DNA of 28,113 bases from Treponema sp. GTDB lineage: Bacteria > Spirochaetota > Spirochaetia > Treponematales > Breznakiellaceae. How positions within the stretch are numbered: the stretch's first letter is position 1; every line of letters starts with the position of its first letter. The notes beneath the pieces were generated by a model. That model was given only the letters and a program-made list of their open reading frames with translations, was not told the origin of the DNA and did no database searches. The stretch spans positions 1 through 28,113 of the forward strand of contig JAISZZ010000010.1 of assembly GCA_031284385.1 (NCBI GenBank), given 5' to 3'. The position numbers were made by a program, and so were the translations under genes. Of the stretch, positions 1 through 8,289 are shown piece after piece.

Positions 1-759
1 GGAAAGATAGCGGGCTTCTTTACCGGCGATGACGGCGGCGCTCTCTCGTGGAAGGACATCGGCAAACCTGAGGGCGTTGAGCGGGTGGTAAAAAGCGCCG
101 TGCTGTTTGAAAAGCTGGAAGAGGGACGCATGGCGGAACTGCGGGAAAAGTATTCCGGTTCCCAGACGGAACGCGCTCCGGCGGCGCAAGATGCCGCCTC
201 GCGGGACACCGCCGCGAATGGCGCGGGTGAAAAGGGCGCTTCCGTTACGAAAGATGATAAAGATGATATTGAAAAGCGTTTTAGCGAAACGGTGGATCTC
301 CGCGTGGCGAAGATAGTCAAAATTGAAAAACATCCAAAGGCGGACAAACTGTACATCGAGACGCTGGACATAACGGGAGAGGAACGGGTGATAGTTTCCG
401 GTCTGGTTCCGTTCTACAAAGAAGAAGAACTGCTGAACAGACATATCATCGTTGTTTACAACCTAAAACCGGCAAAACTGCGCGGCGTGGAAAGCCGGGG
501 GATGCTGCTGGCCGCGTCATGCAAGACTGCGGACGGCGAGATTGTGGAAGTCCTTGACGGGAAAAGCGCGGCTGCCGGTTCGCGGGCCCATCTTGAAGGG
601 ATGCCGCCCGCCGCCGCCCCTCCTGAGTTAGACATAGACGCTTTTTCCTCCATGCCCATAACGGTACGGCAAAACACGGTCTACATAGGTGGCAAGGCAC
701 TCTGCCTGGACGGAAAGCCGGTCAGGACGGAGCGTGTCGAAAACGGCGAAGCTCATTAG
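1..759 (+). CDS. metG: Methionyl-tRNA synthetase, C-terminal part (5' end outside the window)
   Basis: The reading frame is open from base 1 with no stop upstream, so this is the 3' end of a longer gene; about 252 codons are visible and the catalytic core lies outside. The first visible residues (through KSAVLFEKLEEG and REKYSGSQ) resemble the end of the MetRS anticodon-binding helical domain. A low-complexity Ala/Gly/Asp/Lys linker follows (bases ~160-270). Then comes an EMAP-II/Arc1p-type OB-fold tRNA-binding domain (VDLRVAKIVKIEKHPKADKL, then LKPAKLRGVESRGMLLAA), which in this family raises affinity for tRNA. About 50 residues after the OB fold (PPELDIDAFSSMPI to the stop) resemble the extra C-terminal piece of human EMAP-II. 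The identity is firm because a free tRNA-binding protein would not carry the upstream helical segment. livM begins 13 nt after the stop. Confidence 0.9.
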   Translation, partial: GKIAGFFTGDDGGALSWKDIGKPEGVERVVKSAVLFEKLEEGRMAELREKYSGSQTERAPAAQDAASRDTAANGAGEKGASVTKDDKDDIEKRFSETVDLRVAKIVKIEKHPKADKLYIETLDITGEERVIVSGLVPFYKEEELLNRHIIVVYNLKPAKLRGVESRGMLLAASCKTADGEIVEVLDGKSAAAGSRAHLEGMPPAAAPPELDIDAFSSMPITVRQNTVYIGGKALCLDGKPVRTERVENGEAH

Positions 760-772
760 GCGGCAGGCGGCC

Positions 773-1753
773 ATGGAAAAAAAACCACGCGGCGCGCTGA
801 TACCTGCGACTTTTGCCGTTTTACTCACTCTTGTCCCGTCAATCCTGATACAGATTGGCGTCATCGACGCATACACGGCGCAAATCATCACGGTGGCGGG
901 GGTAAACGCGCTGCTTGCCGTCAGCGTGAACATGATTACCGGCATAACGGGGCAACTTTCCATAGGTCAGGCCGGTTTCATGGCGATAGGCGCGTATTCC
1001 TGCATCTTCTTCAATATGAATATCGGGCTGCCGCTTCCTCTTGCCGCTGTTTTGGCCGCCATTTTTACCGCTTTTACCGGTTTTTTGATCGGTTTTCCCA
1101 CGCTAAAACTCACCGGCGATTACCTCGCGATAGTAACGCTTGGCTCAGGAGAGATAATTCGTGTGCTGCTAAACAATGTAAAAGAAGTAACCGGCGGCGC
1201 AAACGGTAGACAGTTCCCAACTCCGCTGTCATTTGTCCCCGCTCTTTCGTTTTTTACGGTTACGCTTACACTGGTGATAGTTGTAACCCTGCTGCAAAAC
1301 TTCCTCCGTTCCAGCTATGGCAGAGCGATACTCGCTGTCCGCGAAGACGAAATCGCCGCCAATTCCTCAGGTATAAACGTATTCCGCTACAAAATGATAG
1401 GTTTCGTGAGTGCGGCGTTCATCGCGGGGATAGGCGGCGCACTGTACGCTATGGTGATAGGCTTCGTAAAACCGGACATAGCCTCGTTTTCAAAAAGTAT
1501 AGACTACCTGATATTCGTAGTGCTGGGCGGCATGGGTTCGATGACCGGCGCGATACTTGCATCCTACGTGTTGACGTATTTGCAGGAATTTCTGCGTTTC
1601 CTGCGGGATTACCGCCTGCTTATATACCCGCTGATACTGATAATTGTGATGCTGCGCCGTCCGCAGGGACTACTCGGTATGAAAGAGCTGTCATTTACGC
1701 GACTTTGTGAAAAAGCGGGCGCGCTTGCGTTACGTGTGTTCAAACGTGAATGA
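773..1753 (+). CDS. livM: Branched-chain amino-acid ABC transporter permease, LivM type
   Basis: This is a 326-residue polytopic inner-membrane protein with about eight to ten hydrophobic segments, the usual LivM length. Family signatures are visible: NMITGITGQLSIGQAGFMAIGAY near the N-terminus, GFPTLKLTGDYLAIVTLG, and the ABC-contact loop VREDEIAANSSGINVFRYK, followed by GGMGSMTGAILA and a C-terminal RRPQGLLG. In the family it pairs with LivH and the ATPases LivG/LivF to import Leu/Ile/Val or other amide-type solutes. I chose the ATG at 773, not an in-frame ATG at 689, because 689 lies inside metG and translates to a basic, non-membrane leader, while GGCAGGCGG just before 773 can act as a ribosome-binding site. 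It lies 13 nt after metG and is probably cotranscribed. No livH, livG, livF or binding-protein gene is in view, so the substrate cannot be named. Confidence 0.88.
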   Translation: MEKKPRGALIPATFAVLLTLVPSILIQIGVIDAYTAQIITVAGVNALLAVSVNMITGITGQLSIGQAGFMAIGAYSCIFFNMNIGLPLPLAAVLAAIFTAFTGFLIGFPTLKLTGDYLAIVTLGSGEIIRVLLNNVKEVTGGANGRQFPTPLSFVPALSFFTVTLTLVIVVTLLQNFLRSSYGRAILAVREDEIAANSSGINVFRYKMIGFVSAAFIAGIGGALYAMVIGFVKPDIASFSKSIDYLIFVVLGGMGSMTGAILASYVLTYLQEFLRFLRDYRLLIYPLILIIVMLRRPQGLLGMKELSFTRLCEKAGALALRVFKRE

Positions 1754-1776
1754 AGATTTCCACCGCGAAAAATATA

Positions 1777-1805
1777 TTGAAAATACGCGGCGGCTATTGT
1801 ATAAT
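1777..1805 (+). promoter_or_regulatory. Candidate sigma-70 promoter of nagBA
   Basis: TTGAAA (1777-1782) is a 5/6 match to the -35 consensus. It is followed by a 17-nt spacer and a perfect TATAAT (1800-1805). The nagB ATG begins at 1814, only 8 nt after the -10 box, so initiation about 7 nt downstream would place the 5' end at or within 1-3 nt of the start codon. No Shine-Dalgarno is visible between them. Confidence 0.75.
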
Positions 1806-1813
1806 CTTGAAAT

Positions 1814-2554
1814 ATGAACAAGTTACGAATATATAAGGGCATCAATTATGATGATATGAGCCGTAAGGCAGCGAGTTTTATTCAAGCTCAGCTTAATGTA
1901 AAACCGGAAAGCGTACTAGGATTGGCTACCGGTTCTTCGCCAGTCGGACTTTACGATGTTTTAGTGCAGCATTACAAAGATGGTGAAGTGGATTTTTCAC
2001 GGACAAAAACGGTAAATTTGGATGAATACAAGGGGCTTCCACCGGATAACGAGCAAAGCTACCGGTATTTTATGCAAAAACATCTTTTTTCCCGCGTAAA
2101 TATTGATATAGCGAACACTTACGTTCCTAACGGATTGGCCGTGAATCCGGACGAGGAGTGCGCCCGCTACGATTGCGTAATCGAGCGGCTTGGCGGCATT
2201 GATTTGCAGCTTATCGGTATAGGCAATAATGGACACATCGGTTTTAACGAGCCGGCGGATGATTTCCCGGTAAAAACTCATTTGGCGCAACTGGCTCAAA
2301 AAACGGTAGAGGCGAATAAACGATTTTTTAAGAACATAGATGAGGTTCCCCGTGCGGCGTTTACGATGGGTATAGGAGCGATAATGAGCGCCGCCGCCGT
2401 TCTGTTGATAGTAAGCGGCAAGGAAAAAGCCGCCATTTTGAAAGAATCGTTTTATGGGCCGGTAACGCCGCGTATCCCGGCATCTGTATTGCAATTTCAC
2501 CGTAACGTGATACTTGTAGCGGACAGCGACGCGCTCTCGCTTTTTCCGGCTTGA
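1814..2554 (+). CDS. nagB: Glucosamine-6-phosphate deaminase
   Basis: Cytosolic enzyme converting glucosamine-6-phosphate to fructose-6-phosphate and ammonia. At 246 residues it has the length of the short Bacillus-type NagB, not the ~266-residue allosteric E. coli form. Family motifs are in place: phosphate loop GLATGSSPVGLY, NLDEYKGLP with Asp70 (general base), and GIGNNGHIGFNEP with His141 and Glu146 (ring-opening pair). The residue aligned with E. coli Asp141 is Asn, as in Bacillus enzymes. The start gives the canonical N-terminus; no other ATG before residue 15 is plausible. There is no ribosome-binding site and a consensus promoter ends 8 nt upstream, which suggests a leaderless transcript. 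nagA follows after 32 nt, so the pair forms the GlcNAc-6-P catabolic operon. No NagC- or NagR-type regulator is in view. Confidence 0.96.
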   Translation: MNKLRIYKGINYDDMSRKAASFIQAQLNVKPESVLGLATGSSPVGLYDVLVQHYKDGEVDFSRTKTVNLDEYKGLPPDNEQSYRYFMQKHLFSRVNIDIANTYVPNGLAVNPDEECARYDCVIERLGGIDLQLIGIGNNGHIGFNEPADDFPVKTHLAQLAQKTVEANKRFFKNIDEVPRAAFTMGIGAIMSAAAVLLIVSGKEKAAILKESFYGPVTPRIPASVLQFHRNVILVADSDALSLFPA

Positions 2555-2586
2555 CGGTATTCGGTCACGATTAATTCGAGGCGGTA

Positions 2587-3744
2587 ATGGGTATATGTCT
2601 TTATAACGGCACGCTGTTAAGCGGCTCCTCAGCGTTGAAACAGTGCGCCGTACTGATAAATGGTTCAAAAATAGAAGACGTTTTTAGTCAGAAACGCTTT
2701 GAGCAAAAAACATTTACATCCGGTATGCGGCTGATAGATGTGAACGGCGCTTACATAGCGCCCGGTTTCATCGACACGCATATTCACGGTTATGGCGGTT
2801 ACGGCACGGAAGATTGCGATTCCGGCTCTATTATGGAGATGTCGATACGCCTAGCTCAGTGTGGAGTGAGTGCGTTCAATCCTACGCTTTATCCGTCTAG
2901 CGAAGAAAACATGATCAAGGCGATACGCGCTATAGTTGACATGATGGGGAAGGAGCAAGGCGCTCGCATTATGGGTATTCATCTGGAAGGCCCCTTTTTA
3001 TCTCCAGAAAAGACCGGCGTTCAGCGTCCCGAAACGATAAAAACTGTTGACATTGAATTGTTTGAACGTTTATGGGATGCATCCGAAGGACATATCGTCA
3101 ATATGACCGTCGCGCCGGAACTCAAACGTATGCACGAGCTTGCGCTCGTTTGCCGCAAGAAGGGGGTTGTATTGCAGGCTGGTCATACTAACGCGCTATA
3201 TTCAAACATGGTAGAGGGTATACAGGCCGGTATCATGCACGCGACACATCTTTTTAACGCGATGCGCCAGATGAATCACCACGACCCCGGCGCGGCGGGC
3301 GCAGTGCTTATTCATTACGATATGTCATGTGAAATTATAGCGGATGGCGTTCACATTCACCCCGATCTCTTTAAGCTGTTAATGCGCGTTAAGCCCATGA
3401 GTAAAATTGTGCTGGTAACGGACGGTCTAAAACCCACCGGACAAATGGAGGGGCCATTCATAGCGAATGGCGAGGAGGTCAAGTACGAGGGCGGATGTTT
3501 TTGCCGTGCTTCGGATGGCGTTACCGCAGGTTCGGCGCTTACAATGATACGCGGTGTGAAAAATCTTGTCAGTTATGATTTACCGCTTGTGGATGCGGTA
3601 CGTTGCGCTACGATAAATCCCGCCCAAGTTATGGGTTATACGTCCAAAGGTCAGCTAACACCCGGCTATGATGCCGATATTACTGTTTTCGATGATAATT
3701 TCGAGATACGGCATACCATAATAGCAGGCAGTCTGGTTCAATGA
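2587..3744 (+). CDS. nagA: N-acetylglucosamine-6-phosphate deacetylase
   Basis: Amidohydrolase that removes acetate from GlcNAc-6-P and feeds NagB. The 385-residue length is normal. The order of motifs is complete: metal-binding DTHIH with His65/His67, HLEGPFLSPEKTG with the metal-ligand Glu, QAGHTNALY and THLFNAMRQMNHH (metal and substrate histidines), and LVTDGLKPTG with the catalytic Asp279. The C-terminus (GYDADITVFDDNFEI) closes the small beta-sandwich domain typical of the family. The ATG at 2587 is preceded by GAGG at a short distance. The gene is 32 nt after nagB and surely in the same transcript. No terminator hairpin is visible downstream. Confidence 0.96.
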   Translation: MGICLYNGTLLSGSSALKQCAVLINGSKIEDVFSQKRFEQKTFTSGMRLIDVNGAYIAPGFIDTHIHGYGGYGTEDCDSGSIMEMSIRLAQCGVSAFNPTLYPSSEENMIKAIRAIVDMMGKEQGARIMGIHLEGPFLSPEKTGVQRPETIKTVDIELFERLWDASEGHIVNMTVAPELKRMHELALVCRKKGVVLQAGHTNALYSNMVEGIQAGIMHATHLFNAMRQMNHHDPGAAGAVLIHYDMSCEIIADGVHIHPDLFKLLMRVKPMSKIVLVTDGLKPTGQMEGPFIANGEEVKYEGGCFCRASDGVTAGSALTMIRGVKNLVSYDLPLVDAVRCATINPAQVMGYTSKGQLTPGYDADITVFDDNFEIRHTIIAGSLVQ

Positions 3745-3836
3745 GCGTCCGATGACTGATAATTCACTATATATTTTAGACATCTCCAAAAACTAACTTT
3801 GGAACAACAAAATTCACAAATGCAAGGAGCTTTATT

Positions 3837-4700
3837 GTGGCAATTCTTTCAATACAATCACACGTAGCTTTCGGCGCGGCGGGTAATTCTGCAGCCGTTT
3901 TTCCATTACAACGCATGGGACACGAAGTTTGGCCTGTAAACACTGTGGAATTTTCTAACCACACAGGTTACGGGGCATGGCGTGGAAAAGCGCTTGGGGC
4001 GGAGCTTGTGAGCGAATTGGTAAAAGGTATAGAAGACAGAAACGCCCTGCCGTCTTGCGAAGCGGTTTTATCAGGATATTTAGGGGACGCAAATATAGGA
4101 TATGCCGTTAATGATGCGGTAAAACGGGTAAAGTCGGCTCGTTCCTCTGTATTGTACTGTTGCGATCCGGTTATGGGGGATGTTGGCAGGGGATTGTATG
4201 TACATCCCGATATTCCCAGTGTTTTTAATGATGTTTTGATACCATGCGCTGACATAATAACGCCTAATCAATTTGAACTGGAACTGTTGACCGGTTTGGA
4301 TACATCAAATATGAAAAATCTAAAAGATGCTGTCAAAATATTGCACGAAAAAGGTCCGCGAGTGATTCTTGTTACCAGTTGCCATGAAAAAACGGCGGGT
4401 AAATCAGAATCAAAAACGCTTGACATGATAGTTTCCGACGGTAACGAACAATGGCGTATAACTACGCCGGAATTGAGTTTTAATTTCATCGTTTCCGGTA
4501 CAGGTGATCTGTGTACCGCAATTTTTCTTTCACGTTATATTGAAAGCGCAAATATTAAAACGGCTCTTGAAATGACGGCATCGTCTATATACGGTGTATT
4601 GGAGGCGACACATAAAGCGGGCGTACGTGAACTGCTGCTGGTGAATGCTCAGAAAGAGCTTGTGAAACCGTCAAACAGCTTTAAATCTGAAACGATTTAA
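3837..4700 (+). CDS. pdxY: Pyridoxal kinase (PdxY/PdxK-like, ribokinase superfamily)
   Basis: Phosphorylates pyridoxal (possibly also pyridoxine/pyridoxamine) with ATP in the PLP salvage route. At 287 residues it matches PdxY. Visible signatures are the N-terminal ILSIQSHVAFGAAGNSAA, VNTVEFSNHTGY, the strand-loop YCCDPVMGD, TPNQFELELLTG, and the C-terminal anion hole with catalytic base SGTGDLCTAIF, in which Asp224 is the base. The start is GTG at 3837, fixed by a strong AAGGAG at 3824-3829 (7-nt spacing) and by the conserved N-terminus. It is 92 nt downstream of nagA and may have its own promoter (an AT-rich TATATATT lies near 3768-3775, without a convincing -35). Its TAA stop overlaps the stop of the convergent protease gene. 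Confidence 0.92.
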   Translation: MAILSIQSHVAFGAAGNSAAVFPLQRMGHEVWPVNTVEFSNHTGYGAWRGKALGAELVSELVKGIEDRNALPSCEAVLSGYLGDANIGYAVNDAVKRVKSARSSVLYCCDPVMGDVGRGLYVHPDIPSVFNDVLIPCADIITPNQFELELLTGLDTSNMKNLKDAVKILHEKGPRVILVTSCHEKTAGKSESKTLDMIVSDGNEQWRITTPELSFNFIVSGTGDLCTAIFLSRYIESANIKTALEMTASSIYGVLEATHKAGVRELLLVNAQKELVKPSNSFKSETI

Positions 4701-5401
4701 GGTAACAGGTATACGAAAATGTTGTACAAAGCATGACAGAGCGCGATATGGTGTAACGATTTTTTTTTCTCGAATACAAAAGAAAGAAAAAGTCCGGAAA
4801 AGAAGGCGCCTGTTACGCCCCAAATTCCTTCCCATGTGTGGCACACGGCAAAAAGGAGGCTTGAAACAAAAATGGAAATACTTTTTTTTAATCCTGAAGC
4901 GGTAAGCCTATCGCATAGCAGCAGGCGGAAAAAGCTTTCTTCAAGATATGCCGCTATAACACATGATGCCGCCATAATGGAAACAGCAAACAGGCCGGAG
5001 GGTGTTTTTACCGGAATAAAATTATCCGAAACCGGAGTTTTTGTAAAAAAAACTTCAAGCAATACCGTAACGCCGCCTATAAAAATCAGCGCGGTGGTAC
5101 TTAACAATACGCTGAAAACGGCCTTAATACGCGATAAAACAGCTTGATTCGCGGGTAAACACACGCTTTGTCCCATCGAAAAATAGGCTGTATCTTTATA
5201 GCAGAAGTATAAGACTATGGACGCTGCCGGGATGTAGTATGCTAGTATTTGAAAGAGCTCTTCAAAAGCTGAGAAAGGCGGCATCTGGGACGGGGAAAAC
5301 AAGTCACGTGCAGATCCGGAATCGGGGAAAAAAAATAAAATGTATATCATAAGCGGCGCGAATAATGGATGTTTTAAAACACTAAAAATAGAATGTCGCA
5401 C
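4697..5401 (-). CDS. CPBP-family intramembrane metalloprotease (CAAX/Abi type)
   Basis: A 234-residue multi-pass membrane protein with about six to eight hydrophobic segments. All three CPBP motifs are present: EESFFR (Glu154, Glu155, Arg159), FAVCH (His188) and HALYN (His223, Asn227), so it is likely an active glutamic-type intramembrane endopeptidase. Substrates in this superfamily range from prenylated CAAX proteins to bacteriocin-immunity targets; nothing here picks one out. A basic KKK stretch (212-214) separates the last two membrane segments. The start is GTG at 5399-5401 on the minus strand; a weak TAAAAT box lies about 8-13 nt upstream. It diverges from the PilZ gene with 44 nt between starts and converges on pdxY, with the stops overlapping inside TTAA. 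Confidence 0.87.
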   Translation of the reverse strand: MRHSIFSVLKHPLFAPLMIYILFFFPDSGSARDLFSPSQMPPFSAFEELFQILAYYIPAASIVLYFCYKDTAYFSMGQSVCLPANQAVLSRIKAVFSVLLSTTALIFIGGVTVLLEVFFTKTPVSDNFIPVKTPSGLFAVSIMAASCVIAAYLEESFFRLLLCDRLTASGLKKSISIFVSSLLFAVCHTWEGIWGVTGAFFSGLFLSFVFEKKKSLHHIALCHALYNIFVYLLP

Positions 5402-5445
5402 AAATTCATTTTAACATTTTATGATAGACTGGAACAGGTGGTTTT

Positions 5446-6705
5446 ATGATAGTGATTTTAATAATTATTCTCGTGTTTTTATCGGTTTTTATCTTTTTCA
5501 AACTCAAGAAAGATTCCGGCGACAGCATATCGTGGATGCAGTTTTACACAAAAGGTAAAGAAGCCGGCTTCAACAACGAAAACATAAAACTGCTAAAAGA
5601 GTTGGCTCAACAGTCCGGCATAGAGCGTCCGGCCGCGCTTTTTTGGTCAAAAGTTCAGATGGATGAGTGCATAAAAAAAATTATTAAAAGTATGAAACAA
5701 ACTCAAACCGAGTACGCTGTTGAAAATCAGGAATTTCTCGCAAAGTTGTACGATTTCCGCTTGAAAATGGAAATGGACAGGCCAATTTACAAAAATGGAA
5801 TTACGAGCAGCCGAAACATCGGCGAGCTTCAAATAATGCAAGTTGTTGTTACTGGCGCTGGAGTATTCAAATCAAAAGTTGTGAGCAATAAACCGGATTT
5901 TATCAGCATAGAGCGTCCGGACAGCTCCGTACTCGATTTGAATTTTTCGTGGAAAAAAAAACATCTACTGTTGTATTTTTGGAGAAAAAATGATGCCGGC
6001 TATTGTTTTGAAAGCGATGTCATTGATGAAGTATTCACAAACGATCCGCCGCTGCTTACATTAACACATTCGAACAATCTGATACGTACGCAAAGCAGAA
6101 AAACACTGCGGGTTAAAACACACTGTGTAGCGATGCTTTACAGGGTGGACGACAGCAACAATTTGGTAAAATCGGAAGTGATGCCGGGCATAAAATGTTA
6201 TCTGGAGGATATATCTGATTCAGGGTGCGCCGTTACCGCCGGAGGAACAGCGTCCGCCGGACTGCGCGTGATTGTGCAATTTGTTATTGATAAAACGCAG
6301 CTTTCAATCAGCGGCGTAGTGCGCAGCGTTGACTATAATGAAGGTAGTAACACATCCCTGATGCATATAGAATCGGATCTTATACCGATGAGTGTAAAAA
6401 ATAAAATTTTCAGCGTAATGTTTGGCATGATTGACGATACTTCCGCCGCAGCCACGGCGGCGGTCGATAAAGTCAATAGACCAGAGACTGCTCAGGTTGA
6501 TAATCCGTCTACTATCGCATCAACTCCCATTGCAAGCGCTGTTAAACCTATTCGCATCTCAAACTATGGAGAATTGAATGCCACAAATTCAAACAAAAAT
6601 GTGGACAATGATGACGATGACGACGATGATGATGTTGTTGTTGATCCATTTGATTGGGGAGCTGAAGGCGCTGACATGGAAACTGATACTGATACTGAAA
6701 AGTAG
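5446..6705 (+). CDS. Membrane-anchored PilZ-domain c-di-GMP receptor with poly-Asp tail
   Basis: This 419-residue protein starts with one transmembrane helix (residues 2-19) followed by a charged cytoplasmic part. A YcgR-like N-terminal beta domain can be recognised at about 125-205. The PilZ domain (about 213-326) has both c-di-GMP motifs intact: RKTLR (Arg218, Lys219, Arg222) and DISDSG (Asp255, Ser257, Gly260). It should therefore bind c-di-GMP at the inner face of the membrane and may control motility or secretion, as PilZ proteins do in other spirochaetes. The C-terminal 90 residues are Ser/Thr/Ala-rich and end in eight consecutive Asp (389-396), then a VVVDPFDWG element and an acidic end. 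AGGTGG at 5436-5441 supports the ATG at 5446. The binding function is firm; the physiological output is not known. Confidence 0.87.
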   Translation: MIVILIIILVFLSVFIFFKLKKDSGDSISWMQFYTKGKEAGFNNENIKLLKELAQQSGIERPAALFWSKVQMDECIKKIIKSMKQTQTEYAVENQEFLAKLYDFRLKMEMDRPIYKNGITSSRNIGELQIMQVVVTGAGVFKSKVVSNKPDFISIERPDSSVLDLNFSWKKKHLLLYFWRKNDAGYCFESDVIDEVFTNDPPLLTLTHSNNLIRTQSRKTLRVKTHCVAMLYRVDDSNNLVKSEVMPGIKCYLEDISDSGCAVTAGGTASAGLRVIVQFVIDKTQLSISGVVRSVDYNEGSNTSLMHIESDLIPMSVKNKIFSVMFGMIDDTSAAATAAVDKVNRPETAQVDNPSTIASTPIASAVKPIRISNYGELNATNSNKNVDNDDDDDDDDVVVDPFDWGAEGADMETDTDTEK

Positions 6706-6750
6706 GAGTAAGACTGAAAGTGAAACTAAAGATGTCGCTGAATAGTATAT

Positions 6751-8289
6751 ATGAATAATAAATTTTATGCCGTTATTTTGAGGCTTAAACTGCCATTTTT
6801 CATGTTTGCGGGTTCGATTGCCGCATACTATGGTTTCGCCCCATTTTATGTCGCGGGTAACGCGGCGCGGGTTCTGTTGCCTGCGGCGTTGTCGCTTACA
6901 GTCATAATAAGTTTATTGGGTGTTGTCGATTTGCTGCACATTCCAGGTATCAACGGACGTGCTTTTAAGAAGGCGTTTATAGCCTGCGCTTTTTTTACGG
7001 CAGGTTTTGCGCTTGGCATAGCCTGTCGCGGAGCCGCGAATCGCAGCTACTATTTTTTTCCAGGATTGGAAACGAATAACATAACGGCTGTAAGCGGGAA
7101 ATTGCTGGACGATCCAAGAAATACGGCATCAGGTCGAGGTATGGCTTTGTTAAAGTTGAAAACCTCGCATGGAAAGAAGGGCATCCGAGCTTCTGCCCGC
7201 GGAAAGGTAATGGTCTTTTTCCCGGAAGGCAGTATCCCGCGCCTTAAAGAATTCGGCAGAGGCAGTGAAATATACATTGAAGGCAACTTTATAAAAACGG
7301 ATGCTTCATCCTACAGTAAAACGCCGCTGTTCCGTGCAAAATCAGTTCATGTTACCCATCCCGCATCCAACTTTGAGCAATGGCGCACGCGAATACGGCT
7401 TGCGTTGATAGATGCTTTTTCGCCTTCGGACAGCAAGAAAGACTGGGGCGGACTTGCGCTTGCGTTACTGCTTGGAATACGCGACAACCTTGACAGTGAA
7501 TTGTCAGAGCAGTATCGGAACGCCGGATGTTCATATATACTGGCGCTATCCGGGATGCATCTTGCCATAGTCTCATCAATAATTGCCTTTTTTCTAAAAA
7601 AGCCGCTTGGGTTAAAATTGGCTGCGTTTGTAGGAATAATTTTTATTTTACTGTATGTTTTTTTGGTAGGAGCGCAGCCATCTCTTACACGGGCGGCGAT
7701 AATGTATGTGCTGGGCGCTGCCGCTATAATCGGTGCGCTTTCCGTAAACCCCGCTCTGCTGCTTGGGTTTTCATTCATGATACAGATATTCTTTCAGCCT
7801 GATTCCGGCGATACGGTTTCATTCATCCTGTCCTACCTCGCACTCGCGGGAATTCTCAGTTTAGGGCAGATGATAGCGGTGGTATTCCGTGGATATATCC
7901 CTGAGTTTGCGGCTTCACCGCTTTCAGCCTCTCTAGGCGCATTTTTGGGAACGATGGCTGTCAGCATTCTGTTTTTCGGTTCATTGCGGCCAATTGGTAT
8001 AGCGGCGGGTCTGATTATGGTGCCGCTTACGACAATTTTTATGATAGGCGCGATGATATATCTGGCCTTATATATTGTATTCCCACCGTTGGCATCCCTA
8101 TTGGGATACGGTATGGACTTGATATACGCGGCGCTTGAACAGATAGCGGCCATTTCAGGTCATTTTCCAGAAGTTGCGTCTCCTAATGTATTATTTGGCG
8201 TATCAATCTCTATAATTCTCCCAGTACTTACGCTATTTTTATGTAAAATCATACACAAGAAGAGAATATATCTTGGAAAATTTGCTTAA
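6751..8289 (+). CDS. comEC: ComEC/Rec2-family competence channel protein, short form without the beta-lactamase domain
   Basis: A 512-residue polytopic membrane protein. Residues ~1-95 hold hydrophobic segments, ~105-200 fit the DUF4131 OB-like domain (TAVSGKLLDDPRN...), and ~220-490 form the competence domain with its hallmark GCSYILALSGMHLAIV and GAQPSLTRAAIMYVLGA. ComEC carries incoming single-stranded DNA across the inner membrane during natural transformation. Here the protein stops right after the membrane domain and lacks the C-terminal metallo-beta-lactamase domain present in full-length (~750-residue) members. No other competence gene is in view, so DNA uptake is not proven. The gene starts 45 nt after the PilZ gene with no Shine-Dalgarno, and its last 17 bases overlap rsmA. 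Confidence 0.85.
   Translation: MNNKFYAVILRLKLPFFMFAGSIAAYYGFAPFYVAGNAARVLLPAALSLTVIISLLGVVDLLHIPGINGRAFKKAFIACAFFTAGFALGIACRGAANRSYYFFPGLETNNITAVSGKLLDDPRNTASGRGMALLKLKTSHGKKGIRASARGKVMVFFPEGSIPRLKEFGRGSEIYIEGNFIKTDASSYSKTPLFRAKSVHVTHPASNFEQWRTRIRLALIDAFSPSDSKKDWGGLALALLLGIRDNLDSELSEQYRNAGCSYILALSGMHLAIVSSIIAFFLKKPLGLKLAAFVGIIFILLYVFLVGAQPSLTRAAIMYVLGAAAIIGALSVNPALLLGFSFMIQIFFQPDSGDTVSFILSYLALAGILSLGQMIAVVFRGYIPEFAASPLSASLGAFLGTMAVSILFFGSLRPIGIAAGLIMVPLTTIFMIGAMIYLALYIVFPPLASLLGYGMDLIYAALEQIAAISGHFPEVASPNVLFGVSISIILPVLTLFLCKIIHKKRIYLGKFA

Noticed and set aside
4836..5147. 103-codon plus-strand frame
   Set aside because: Antisense to the CPBP protease gene, whose three catalytic motifs are intact on the minus strand.
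7347..7778. 143-codon minus-strand frame
   Set aside because: A shadow inside the ComEC competence domain, with no start signals and no recognisable domain.
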